DNA of 64,000 nt from Haematobia irritans (lineage: Eukaryota > Arthropoda > Insecta > Diptera > Muscidae): assembly GCF_050003625.1 (NCBI RefSeq), contig NC_134400.1, positions 46,179,096 to 46,243,095 on the forward strand, written 5' to 3'. The position numbers and the translations under genes were made by a program. Every line of letters starts with the position of its first letter. The stretch's first letter is position 1. The notes under the pieces are model-generated. The model was not told the DNA's origin and did not search any database. It saw only the letters and a list, made by a program, of their open reading frames with translations. Shown here in pieces: positions 46,528 to 57,546 of the stretch.

Positions 46528-46975
46528 AAATTGAACTTTTGCCTAAGGCATTACTTTTAATATACAGCCAAAAATGTTCTTATAAAAATGGCCGCAACTT
46601 TCACTTCACAAAAATTTCCTTTGAGTTGATCTATAAAAATCCGCTGTTGAAATTGCCGATCCATTTCTTTCGTAGACGATGAATTTGCCACAAAATATTA
46701 GCTAGTATTATTCGAAATGTCTCTATGTAGATACACAAGTAAGGACAATTTTAAAATACATAAATTTTTTTCACGTTTTTCCTTATTTTTGTATGAAATC
46801 CAAAATACTGAAATAGAATCATATCTGAAGAACTAAAGCGAAAGCAATGCAGCGAATACTTGAAAATATGACTTCCACTCTATAACAAGCCCATGTAAAA
46901 TTTATTGCTGCTGAGCCAAATTTGCACTACTCCGGATCCAAAATGAAAATTTTCATTGCTATTAGAGATTTTATT
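46514..46975. mobile_element. CCCAGCAA-type MITE, degenerate
   Basis: Starts TACCCAGCAATAAATTGAAC and shares with the copy at 59151-59725 the inverse block containing ACAAGCCCATGT. The right terminus is lost near 46975. It truncates the R1-like LINE copy 2. Confidence 0.55.
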
Positions 46976-47861
46976 ATTATGTAGGGTATATGGATCTTCG
47001 ACTTAGGTGAACTACGTGCTGTTTGAATTCAACCCAAGCTAAAACACAAGACCTCAGCTCTAAAGACAGCCACAATAGTAGACATTTAACTAAAACCTCC
47101 CATTTCCTGTTTTACCAAATTTGTCGTAAACACTTAAGAGCCTAAATACACAGACGTTGTTCGCCTTTTGTTTGTTCAACAGATGATGAACTTGTGTTGC
47201 CTCTAAGCATTGGCTTGTTTTTAAGTTTCTTTTTCAGAGACATTTATTTTCTTGGGTGTTTTTCCTCTGTATTCATACCCTAAATGTTAGAAAATCGTTT
47301 TAAGTTAACGTTAATCTATGTTGTCCGGTACATAGAGAAAAATAGAAAACCTCCTAGAAATCGCTAAACATTTGTGTGTTTGTCTCAACATCCCAAGGGA
47401 ACCATTTGAAAGCTATTTGTACGCCATCACTCTTTATAAGGCCGCCTCTATTGGTGACGGCAAATGGACGGATGGACGGACGAAATGGCTACAGTCAATG
47501 TCATTCATATCAAATGATTTATTGTTCCATCTCTTCAATCATTGTGACTTGAGCTTTAAAGAATGTAAACCAAAAGTTAAGATAGTCTATGGTCTCCAGG
47601 CTCTATTTGGCCTTGGTTGTTCACAACTAAGCCTCGGTTGAAAATGCCTTTGAGGCTTAGTGAAGTCGTAACTCATTTTGTTGAACCCATTGCTACATTT
47701 GCCGCTCTTTGTTAGACAGACATATGAAACCTAGTTAGGTCAGAAACATTCTTTTGGGATTTCAACAGAAATTTACATAAGAATTTTCAACATTACGATA
47801 TTGTACAATGGCAGGGATTGAGTCCAATTTTTACAATTTTCAGAAAAAAGACGCATAAGTT
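46976..47861. other. Unique non-coding DNA
   Basis: The 89-codon frame at 47372-47641 has no recognisable domain; no other feature seen. Confidence 0.4.
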
Positions 47862-48011
47862 TGTTCAGCCTAACATCACCCAGCAATACTTTACTTAGAA
47901 ATGGAGTTTATACCAAACGACCCAAGACCCTACTTGCTATGTGCAACAGCTGCCTAATAGAAGGTGTCTTCGCTAAAGTGTGGACAGAATAAAGGCTAGT
48001 TCTTATCAGCA

Positions 48012-48209
48012 AGGGTAAGGGCGACCATTGCCGTACAGATCATTGCATGCTGGACACAGAAAAAAAAATTATTCGAAAGGCTCATCAACCCAAGACTTGA
48101 CGAGGCGAGCAAGTGTAAGGGCGACCATTGCCGTACAGATCATTGCTGGACACAGAAGAAACAATTATTCGAACGGCTCATTAACCCAAAACTTGACGAT
48201 GCTATCAGG
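48012..48209 (+). repeat. 99-bp tandem duplication inside LINE copy 3
   Basis: The AAGGGTAAGGGCGACCATTG block at 48012 recurs at 48111, offset 99 bp, with small indels (AAAAAAAAATT against GAAACAATT). Both lie in the fingers part of reverse transcriptase. Confidence 0.85.
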
Positions 48210-48424
48210 ACTGTTGAGGGTCGATTCGCAGAGACAATACGAATTTAGACCTGGAAAATCGACACGTGAAGCCTTAATGCGTCTTACAGACTATAAGTTT
48301 TTCCAAGACTTGACGAGGCTATCAGGACTGTTGAGGGTCGATTCGCATAGACAATACGAATTTAGACCTGGAAAATCGACACGTGAAGCCTTAATGCGTC
48401 TTACAGACTATAAGTTTTTCCGGA
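48191..48424 (+). repeat. 117-bp tandem duplication inside LINE copy 3
   Basis: ACTTGACGATGCTATCAGGA at 48191 and ACTTGACGAGGCTATCAGGA at 48308 begin two units that are nearly identical across 117 bp. 117 is a multiple of three, so both units translate in one frame (QYEFRPGKSTREALMRLTDY twice). The near identity shows that the duplication is recent compared with the decay of the LINE. Confidence 0.9.
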
Positions 48425-48876
48425 CGGAATGTCTGTATTTGTAAAGAATCTTACAGTGTATCCAATCGATACGAATTGTTGGCGATGACTAAATAATCGG
48501 CAAATGTGTTATCGATCACATAAACATGCAGCAGTATCGATTATGCCTTCAGACCTAACTTATAATGTGGCCAATATATGGGATAAGGAAGTATCAGACA
48601 CCGTCTGGGCAACACAATAGGACAGTCACGCCTCAAGATTTATAATTCTACTAGCTGGATATTAAGAACGCTTTCAACACCCTAAGATGGGCAGAAATAC
48701 TTGACGAGAATATGAAAAGGCTATCTCAAGGACCGAGTTTTGCGGAGGTAACCTCAGGGGCCGCACTAGGCTCAATCCTTGGAACAGATCTCTGGAACGC
48801 AACATACGACGAGATACTGAAAATACCCATGTCATATTATACATTCCTTGGTGGCTACGCTGATGACATATGTTAG

Positions 48877-49205
48877 GTTAGGTTATGTGGCAGCCCGGTG
48901 TATCAGGCTCACTTAGACTATTCAGTCCATTGTGATACCACAGTGGTGAACTTCTCTCTTATCACTGAGTGCTGCCCGATTCCATGCTAAGCTCAATGAC
49001 AAGGAACCTCCTTTTTATAGCCGAGTCCGAACGGCGTTTCACATTCCAGTGAAACCACTTAGAGAAGCTTTGAAACCCTCAGAAATGTCACCAGCATTAC
49101 TGAGGTGGGATAATCCACCGCTGAAAAACTTTTTGGTGTTCGGTCGAACCCACGACCTTGTGTATACAAGGCGGGCATGCTAACCATTGCACCACGGTGG
49201 CTCCC
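48877..49205 (-). mobile_element. tRNA-derived SINE inserted in LINE copy 3
   Basis: Flanked by perfect 14-bp duplications ATGACATATGTTAG (48863-48876 and 49206-49219). It lies within and after the YADD codons of the reverse transcriptase. Box A is intact; box B keeps GGTTCGA but 12 bp next to it are deleted (near 49146), which may weaken its pol III promoter. Confidence 0.92.
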
Positions 49206-49981
49206 ATGACATATGTTAGTCGCTGTGATAAAACCGAGAAATACTGAAGAGGCTCAACGCAAACTTCGCCAAACCATGATACGCGCCAAAGACTGGTTAG
49301 GCACACAAGGCTTACAAGTAGCCATGAAAAAAGAGCGAATTGCTAGTACTAACTAGACGACATCTGCCTCTAGAAATAGAGATGCACATTGACGACATGA
49401 TAATCCCGACGAAGCAGTCAATCAAGTACTTGGGACTAAGGCTGGAGTCGAAGCTAACGTACACCAAGCAGATAGAGTACGCATCGGAGAAAGCAGCTAC
49501 GATAACTTCTCGACTGAGCAGGCTGATGGCAAATATAGGAGGTCCCCTTCCAAGCAGAAGAAGGATACTCATGAAGATGACTAAGAGTATACTCCTTCAT
49601 GGATGTGAGATCTGGGCCTCGAGAAAATCTGGGATCGAGAACAGGAACTCTGAGAATTACTTCAGCAGGAACAATCCCAATAGATATCAAGGCGATTGAG
49701 CGGCAAAAGGAGGCTAAACAACAAGGAGAAATGCAGCTCAGAGAAATGTATTTGCGAAGATGAAGAAGATGTCGCGGATGATGCCGAGCATACGTTCTTT
49801 AGATGTAGCCGATGGCAGAGCGACGAATAGCGCTAGAAGATGAAATTGGACATGTCTCACCGAGAGATAAAATCCAGAAGATGGTACAGAGTGCGAAGAA
49901 CTGGGAGTCCATAGGGTGATTTGTGGAGCACGTTCTCCGCAGGAAAAAGATTGACATGGACACTACAATATGAGTAACGTA

Positions 49982-50266
49982 CACAGAAAAAAATTTCACG
50001 AAAATTTTTCCAATTAAAATTTGAATTGACTTTTAAAAAATATTCAATTAAAAATTTAATTGATTCAACAAATTTTTTAATTGAAACAAAAATCAATCAC
50101 AAAAATAATAGTATCAATTAATTTTTTAATTGGATCAATTAACTTTTTATTTGACCTTCAATTAATTTTTTAATTGATACTATTATTTCTGTGATTGAAG
50201 ACATTTCAATTAAAAATTAATTGGATCAATTAATTTCGTGATTGAATCAGAAATTTTTTTTGTGTG
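49982..50266. mobile_element. CACAG-type MITE, complete, TA duplication
   Basis: Begins CACAGAAAAAAATTTCACGA and ends TTTTTTTTGTGTG, with TA at 49980-49981 and 50267-50268. Removing it restores the LINE 3' UTR read at 40471-40490 and 44890-44910. It has AATTAA-rich inverted halves and no coding capacity. Type copy for 11068-13157 and 61163-62776. Confidence 0.85.
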
Positions 50267-50420
50267 TAGGCTTGGATCTGTATGCGACCTAGAAGGAGAT
50301 GGTCACGAACAACGTGCGGTCCCCTTCGAAGCAATTCTAAAACGGTTTCGAAGTGGTAATCATACCCCGGAGGAAGAGGAATGGGTTTTTAGCCCGTATC
50401 CATTTGGAGTTTGTGGATAC

Positions 50421-51481
50421 ACTATCAGGTTCATAAGACATTTTCCTACCCTTAGCTGCAAAAAAATTAAATTGTTGTTTTATAATATTGTTTCTAGTAT
50501 ACTTATTTGTAATACTTAAAATATGTGTTGGCATCTCATTCAGAGTGTGAGGTAAAGCAACCACTAGTGAATAATTCCCATAGTCATTTTTAAAACTGGG
50601 AACTGTATACCGTCCTTCTCTTTTTCTTCGTGTGTTCTGGGGATGATTGGTTCGCTTCATCAATGTCGAATCTTCGCCTAATTCATTGCTTATTGTTGTA
50701 ATGTAAAGTTGAACTATATATGGACATAGGTTAGGGACATTTTAGCTTTTGATCATAATCGATGTTCATATAAAAAGTGTCCCACGCTGAGAGTATGACC
50801 AAGAAAAATCTAACCGAAAATCATAAATCATACGCCTTTTACAGTTTCTCTTAATTCTGGCAAACTTCTGTCATTGCATTAATGTTTAAATTTCCTTGGC
50901 GATCTGATACTTCTGCCCATCATAGCTCTTTCAATTTATATTCCATTAAAAACTTCATCATTGGCTCATTACTTCTGGGCATTCACTTCGATGCGGTAGA
51001 AAAATAGACTAACTTTCTTTTCGCTTGTTCAACACAAACCCTCAGCAAATTGCATGACTTCCATAGAAATCAGAACAAGCTGTTTTTTTTTTTGTTTTCT
51101 GGTAGTTCGCGAAAGTAGAATAAGTAAAGTTAATGCTGCATAAAATCCAAGGATGATAGGGAGTAAGGAACTTTCAACAATAACCAAATAGAAACCAACA
51201 ACGACGAGAAGAAGAAGAAGAAAGTATTTTCATGGTTTGACTTGGATTAAAGGGAAAACAAGAACAAGTAAAAACACTTAAGATCTATGGTTAGCAAAGT
51301 TTAAATTTGGCTAACCGAGCATCATCATCGTTTTATGTTGCAGCTGCATCAGCCAACTGCAACACCAACTTAACACAACCACATCATTAGACCCTACAAT
51401 CGCTACAATGGTTCAGGGTATTATTAGTTTGGGTATGCATTTGATAAAGTTATGTTGGAAAGAGGATCAAGGATCCATGTT
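50421..51481. other. Unique non-coding DNA
   Basis: No gene recognised; the frame at 50337-50663 (-) overlaps the LINE 3' UTR and is unsupported. Confidence 0.45.
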
Positions 51482-51620
51482 TTAGGTTAGGTTATGTATA
51501 GTGGAAGCCCGTTTGTTTAGGCTCACTTACGCTATTCAGTCCACAATGGGTGATGATTAGCTCAATGAAAAACATCCTGGGGGTTAACATGCACATTTTT
51601 CTTATCACTTTTTCATGACG
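51482..51620 (-). mobile_element. Degenerate SINE 3' fragment
   Basis: TTTTAGGTTAGGTTATGTATAGTGG and GGCTCACTTACGCTATTCAGTCCAC resemble the SINE tail and body; the tRNA head is absent. Confidence 0.6.
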
Positions 51621-51779
51621 AAGCTGCAAACTGTTTAACCAATATATCTAAAGGCAATAGATGCAGTATAGCATTAAGGGAATCTGTAGCTATCTTAATA
51701 AAAACTTTCTAGGATGCCGTGTGATGAGGCAATTATTTTTCCTCTCCATTTTTGCAATATTGAGTATGGAGTCTATTCT
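51621..51779. other. Spacer
   Basis: No recognised feature. Confidence 0.35.
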
Positions 51780-52807
51780 CTCCAGAATAACACCGAGGTA
51801 TTTTGCGCAATAAACAACATGAATGTGTGAATGACATAAATACTCAGTCGCTGCTGCTACGAGTCCGTCAGTTCATCCAATACACAATTCTGGGATTTAG
51901 CTACCATCTGTTCGCTACTACCCTTTAGCATAAGTACACTGCTTCTCCAGCTTCTTGTCATGTTTTCTATACTGCGTTTAGAGTACAGCTCTTTTTCCAC
52001 CCTAAGCATATTGCGCAATCACTGAGTCGCTTCTGCTATGTCCGTCTGTCCATCCAATACACAATTCTGGGAGTTAGTCACCATCTTTTCGCTACTGCCT
52101 TTAGTAAGAGTACACAACGACTGTGGCTCCTCGCCATGTTTGCAGCATTGGGTTTAGGGTCCAACTTTCTCTCCACTATAACTTCTATGTATTTTGCGAA
52201 ATCACCAGAGCGAATATCAAAATCCCACTAATTTTCAATCGCTCTTGCTATGTCCGTCCGGCCATCACAATTCTGAGTTTTAGTTCCGATTATTTCGTCA
52301 TTGCTCTGTAGCAAGAGTACACGACTATGGGTGCTCCCATTAAACTCCGAGGTATTTTGCATAATCAAGAAATGACTCTCAAAATCATCTAAATGTCCGT
52401 CCATCCATTCAATACACAATTCAGCGATTTAGTTCCCATTATTTTCCTATTGCCCTTTAGCGAAAATACTCGATTATTTCCTCGCATTTTTCCCATATTG
52501 ATTTTATAGTCCAGCTTTCTCTCCACTATAATTTGAAGTATTCTGCGCACTCGGAATATAAAAATCACTCAAACTGTGAGTCGCTCTTGCTATGTCCGTC
52601 CGTACATCCAATAGAAAAATCTGGGACCTAGTAACCTGCAGTTCGCTCCTGCCCTTTAGCAGCAGTATACATTTATTCTGGCTGCTCAGATGTATTCCGC
52701 AGTATTTGGTCCATTCACCAAAGGAAATAGTAATATCACCCAAATTTTGAGAGGCTCTTACTATGTCCGTCCGTTCATCCAATATACAATTCTGGAATTC
52801 TAGAACT
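51780..52807 (+). repeat. ~190-bp satellite array, block 1
   Basis: Repeating phrases: GCTATGTCCGTCCGTCCATC or a variant near 51860, 52037, 52247, 52393, 52591 and 52761 (spacing 146-210 bp), CAATACACAATTCTGGGATT, CCTTTAGCATAAGTACAC, TCTCCACTATAACTCCGAGG, and TATTTTGCGCAATCAC. About six units. The minus frames at 52228-52419 and 52504-52782 are repeat translations. The block continues at 54076, 54563 and 55714. Confidence 0.85.
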
Positions 52808-52809
52808 TA

Positions 52810-54073
52810 ACAGGTTGGCTGATAAGTCCCCGGTCTAACAAAGAAAAATTGTCAAAATTCGTTTTTATTATTCAACATAGTTCCCTTCAAGAGCGATACA
52901 ACGATTATAACGACCTTCCAATTTTTTGATACCATTTTGGTAGTACTCCTTCGGTTTTGCCTCAAAATAGGCCTCAGTTTCGGCCATCACCACTTCATTG
53001 CAGCCAAATTTGTTCCCTGCGAGCATCCTTTTGAGGTCTGAGAACAGGAAAAAGTCGCTGGGGGCGAGATCTGAGAATACGGTGGGTGGGGAAGCAATTC
53101 GAAGCCTAATTCATGAATTTTTGCCATCGTTCTCAATGACTTGTGGCACGGTGCGTTGTCTTGGTGGAACAACACTTTTTTCTTCTTCATATGGGGCCGT
53201 TTTGCCGCGATTTCGACCTTCAAACGCTCCAATAACGCCATATAATCGTCACTGTTGATGATTTTTCCCTTCTCAAGATAATCGATAAAAATTATTCCAT
53301 GCGCATCCCAAAAAACAGAGGCCATTACTTTGCCAGCGGACTTTTGAGTCTTTCCACGCTTCGGAGACGGTTCACCGGTCACTGTCCACTCAGCCGACTG
53401 TCGATTGGACTCAGGAGTGTAGTGATGGAGCCATGTTTCATCCATTGTCACATATCGACGGAAAAACTCGGGTGTATTACGAGTTAACAGCTGCAAACAC
53501 CGCTCAGAATCATCAACACGTTGTTGTTTTTTGTCAAATGTGAGCTCGTGCGTCACCCATTTTGCACAGAGCTTCCGCATATCCAAATATTGATGAATGA
53601 TATGACCAACACGTTCCTTTGATATATTTAAGGCCTCTGCTAAATATCTCGATCAACTTCACTTTACGGTCATTCAAAATCGTTTTGTGGATTTTTTTGA
53701 TGTTTTCTTCGGTAACGACCTCTTTCGGGCGTCCACTGCGTTCACCGTCCTCCATGCGCTTGAATTTTGCATACCAATCAATTCCCTGGGGCAGAGTCCG
53801 GAAACTCATTATCAAGCCAAGTTTTTGCTTCCACCGTATTTTTCCCCTTCAGAAAACAGTATTTTATCAAAACACGAAATTCCTTTTTTTCCATTTTTTT
53901 CACAATAACAAGAGTTGCTTCACAAAAGACGCTCTATCTCATAAACTAATTGACTTACAGACGTCAAATTTTGACACAAATCATTTGAAGGTTGGTACTA
54001 TATAAAACTAATATGCATTTAATACTAGCGACGCCATCTATGTGTCTGACCGGGGACTTCTCAGCCAACCTGT
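52810..54073 (-). mobile_element. Himar1-type (irritans subfamily) mariner element
   Basis: Left terminal repeat ACAGGTTGGCTGATAAGTCC (then CCGGTCT, 27 bp, 52810-52836) equals the Himar1 consensus as I know it. The right one differs at two positions. TA is duplicated at 52808-52809 and 54074-54075. At 1264 bp it is close to the usual length of about 1.26 kb. Inserted in the ~190-bp satellite. The transposase is broken. Confidence 0.94.
52868..53894 (-). pseudogene. Himar1-like mariner transposase, frameshifted
   Basis: The DD34D enzyme that cuts mariner ends and pastes them at TA. The start codon lies at 53892-53894 and the stop at 52868-52870; the span is 1027 bases against 1047 expected, so a net 20 bases are missing and the frame is lost. 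The first intact part has the helix-turn-helix region and DGERSGRPKEV (a 4-codon loss just before it). A frameshift near 53640 shifts to the frame from 53586. That frame carries catalytic Asp at its residues 49 (VTMDETWLHH) and 143 (FHQDNAPCH). A one-base loss near 53076 comes just before the third Asp motif. No functional product expected. Confidence 0.92.
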
Positions 54074-54075
54074 TA

Positions 54076-54194
54076 GTTCTCATATTGGCCTTTAGCATAA
54101 GTACACGTTAATTTTGCTATATTAAGTTTAGACTTCAGCTTTCACACCACTACAACTCCGAGATATTTTGCGCAATCATTAAAATTTATATCAA
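54076..54194 (+). repeat. ~190-bp satellite array, block 2
   Basis: Continues the array unit after the mariner: CCTTTAGCATAAGTACAC and TATTTTGCGCAATCATT are present. Interrupted again by a SINE. Confidence 0.8.
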
Positions 54195-54548
54195 GGTTAG
54201 GTTAGGTTAGGTTATGTGGCAGCCCGATGTATCAGGCTCACTTAGACTATTCAGTCCATTGTGATACCACAGTGGTGAACTTCTCTCTTATCGCAGAGTG
54301 CTGCCCGATTCCATGTTAAGCTCAATGACAAGGGACCTCCTTTTTATAGCCGAGTCCGAACGGCGTTCCACATTCCAGTGAAACCACTTAGAGAAACTTT
54401 GAAACCCTCAGAAATGTCACCAGCATTACTGAGGTGGGATAATCCACCGCTGAAAAACTTTTTGGTGTTCGGTCGTAGCAGGAATCGAACCCACGACCTT
54501 GTGTATGCAAGGCGGGCATGCTAACCATTGCACCACGGTGGCTCCCTA
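54195..54548 (-). mobile_element. tRNA-derived SINE, best-preserved copy
   Basis: Box A (inverse at 54525-54535) and box B (inverse at 54481-54491) both match consensus; the tail is four TAACC-type units. Perfect 14-bp duplications AAAATTTATATCAA lie at 54181-54194 and 54549-54562. Full length about 350 bp. The best template for a family consensus. Confidence 0.92.
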
Positions 54549-54562
54549 AAAATTTATATCAA

Positions 54563-54660
54563 AATCATCCGAATTCTGAGTCGCTCCTGCTATGTCCGTC
54601 CGTCCAACCAATACACAATTCTGAGATTTAGTCCCGATTATTTCGTTATTGCTCTTTCCC
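54563..54660 (+). repeat. ~190-bp satellite array, block 3
   Basis: Continues the unit broken by the SINE (TCTGAGTCGCTCCTGCTATG) until the composite repeat. Once inserts are removed, the spacing from the previous phrase is about 195 bp. Confidence 0.8.
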
Positions 54661-55713
54661 ACACTGTTAGAAAAATATGTTTTTCATATGTTCCGATATA
54701 AACAAAATGTGTTTCGGGCACAATTTTTAAACACAATATATTTAAGTGCCAACATGTAATGTTCCTAAACTAACACTAAATGTTTGGGACACATATGTTA
54801 ATATGTTAAAATATATTATGTTTGGGGTATGAATGTTTCATAAAAATAATATGTGTGAATGTAAACATATATAAATTTACAAATTTCGAGCAAACATATA
54901 TATGTTTACAATTTCTGTGAAACGGTTGTATGTTGTTTCGGAAATCTGCTTTATGATAAGGCCAAATATTTTATATGCTTAAGTCTAAATATTATATAAT
55001 TTGAATATTAGAATGAGTATTCGGAGTAAAGAGAATAGACATTCGGAACCAAGAGCATAGAGATTTGAAAAAAAAACAGCATGTGTTTTCGCCTTGAGAG
55101 GAGAATTTTATGTATGTGGGGACTGTAAATTTTTAATAACCCACATTTCGAAGTTTCATTATAAAAATTTTATATAGTATAAATGTCTAAATTGCAAAAA
55201 AATTGGTTCGGTCGGAGCAGGAATTGAACCCACGACCCTTTGCATGCAAGGCAGACATGCTCGTGGGCGCTGCAAAGTATGCTATATAAATGTAACTTGT
55301 AACGATAATTGTCTACTGGTGACTATAACTACTACGTAGCCCAGTGGATAGTGTGTTGGCTTACAAACTGTATGGGCCTCGGTTCGATTCTCCGCCCAGG
55401 CGAAAGGTAAAATTAAAAAAAAAAAAATATATAAAATTGAATAATTTCTTCAACATTATTTGTATTACAGAAAAAGGTGCCAAGAACTAAAAATTTCGTG
55501 GAAGTGAAAATCATGTGAGGGAATGATCACAATCGTCTTTGGGGAAAATTCTTCCAAGCATATAATATTTTTGGGCTCAGAATGCTTCCAAACATATAAT
55601 ATGTTCACAAAAAACAAACATATTAATATTTCGGCAGTATCCAATAATATATGTGCTTCCTGCAAAATATGTTTGGAACATATGTTAAAGAAGCGATTTT
55701 TTTTTGAGGGTGC
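54661..55713 (+). repeat. Composite repeat with tRNA-like modules, short copy
   Basis: Collinear with 666-2447 but lacks about 700 bp in the middle. The minus module (55203-55258) is cut by a deletion of about 70 bp between CATGCT words; the plus module (55329-55402) is complete. Ends match those of the first copy. Inserted in the ~190-bp satellite. Confidence 0.75.
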
Positions 55714-56270
55714 ATAAGTATACAGCTGGCTTCCCACCAAGCTTTCAATATAGAATTTAAAGTCTTTCTAATATAACTCCCAGCTATTTTGCGCAATCAC
55801 CTATTCTCAATCACCCATACATTAAGTCGATCATGCAATGTACGTTCGTCCATTCAATACGCAGTTCTTGGATTTAGTCACTACCTTTTCGCTTCTGCCC
55901 TTTAGCATAAGTACACTACTAATCTGGCTTCTTATCAGTTTTTCAATGTTGACTCTATAACTCATACGTATTTTTGTCCATCAATAGAGCGAATATCAAA
56001 ATCATGCAAATTTCGAATCGCTCTTCCAGCCGTCCGTCCATCCAATATAGAGTTCTTGAACTTTGTCGTCATTATTTCCCTATTGCCCTTTAGCAAAAGA
56101 ACACTACTTCTGTTGTTCATGCCATTTTGTCATTATAGAGTTTAAAGACCAGATTTCTCTTCACTGTAACTCGCAGGTATTTTGTGCAATATCCAAGAAG
56201 AACATCAAAGTCATCTAAATTCCGAGTCGTTTCTGCTATTTCCGTCCGTTCATCCTAATATTTTGTTTAA
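55714..56270 (+). repeat. ~190-bp satellite array, block 4
   Basis: Three more units (phrases at about 55840, 56022, 56235) and then the array stops near 56270. Confidence 0.8.
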
Positions 56271-57139
56271 ATCATGATGGCTTCGACCATAGTTGAACCC
56301 CTTCTTGGCTCCCATATTCATTTTAGTCTCAAATACGATACGGTATTAAAAAGTCGACCTAGTCCTTTTTGGAATGTTCCCTATTTATTTTTAGCATTAC
56401 CATTGTAGCCTTCATACAGCTTAACTTGTATATTTTCTGTGTGGAATGTAAACAAAAGAAGACAATAGACCAAAATTTCTCTCCACCAAGAATTGCCATG
56501 GTTTTGTGGTATAGTTCTAACCCATTTTTGTTTGTTTTTTTTTTTTTTGTTTCCTAGAAATTTTCAATTTGCGTATGTGTGTGTGTGTGTGGTTTAAGTT
56601 TTAGCAGACTTAACAATCGCAAAAGGCAATAGAACCCTCATGCTATGTATTTCTTCTCAAGATCTTGTATAGATTTGAGGGTTTTGTTTAACCATAATGG
56701 CTTCTTCATTGCCTTTTCTCGCTCTCAGTTTGCTTTCGAAGCCATAATGATACATAAAGACCGTAAAAGGTTAACAACAAATTGGTTTTGCAGATTTTGT
56801 TGATTTTTTCATTGTTTGTTTTGGTCATTACCAAAATTATTCTTAAAGATTGGTGTTGAACATCAAATACCTAAAAATAAAAAAAGAAGAACCAACCAAA
56901 GAAATATTAACATATAGCCCTTTAGAAAAAACAAAGAAGATTATGTCGACCGCAAGAAACAACGAAAAGTCATTAGATTAAGTAAAGCCATTCTAAATGA
57001 AATGGCATGAACCACAATATTTATTGCGCAAAATGTCATTTGAACGGAGTAGACATCATCTTGAAAAATGTTAAGATTTTCGATAGGAAATCTAATCCAG
57101 CTGTAAGATTTCTTATATAAAATCCAATTCAATTGCACT
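56271..57139. other. Unique non-coding DNA with a short (GT)n
   Basis: (GT)n at 56576-56591 and a T-run near 56535-56546. No gene recognised. Confidence 0.45.
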
Positions 57140-57546
57140 GATTTAAAGATTTTCTGTTTTTATAACTCAGCCTAGCTGATATTTAATAGCAGCTTTAATT
57201 TAGGTGGGCTGAATTAGAAAATTGCTGTAGTAAATCTAATTCAGCTGTCCACAATTCAAAAATTTTCTATTTTCTATATAATTCAGCTGTACTTAATTAT
57301 AGAAAATCTAATTCAGTAACCCTCAATGAAAGATTGGCTATAGAAAATCTAATTCAGCTGTCCCGAATTAAAGATTTTCTATAAAAAAAATCTAATTCAG
57401 CTGTCCTGAATTAAAGATTTACTATATAAAATCTAATTCAGCTGTCCCGAATTATAAATTTTCTATAGAAAATATAATTCAGCTGTCTTGAATGAAAGAT
57501 TTTCTATAGAAAATCTAATTCTGCTTTACTGAATTAAAAATTTTCT

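Larger units (their letters stand above)
47862..50420 (+). pseudogene. R1-clade-like LINE ORF2, interrupted reverse transcriptase (copy 3)
   Basis: Order follows a LINE reverse transcriptase: LLAMCNSCLIEGVFAKVWTE (about 47925-47990), QYEFRPGKSTREALMRLTDY (48235-48295), catalytic LDIKNAFNTLRW (48655-48690), TSGAALGSILGTDLWNATYD (about 48747-48806), and YADD (48856-48867). After a SINE insertion the thumb continues (49340-49640, LGLRLESKLTYTKQIEYASE). The C-terminal knuckle DDAEHTFFRCSRW (about 49770-49815) and arginine-rich tail follow to 49980. The 3' UTR (50268-50420) lies beyond a MITE. Two internal tandem duplications, stops and frame changes make it dead. Confidence 0.85.
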
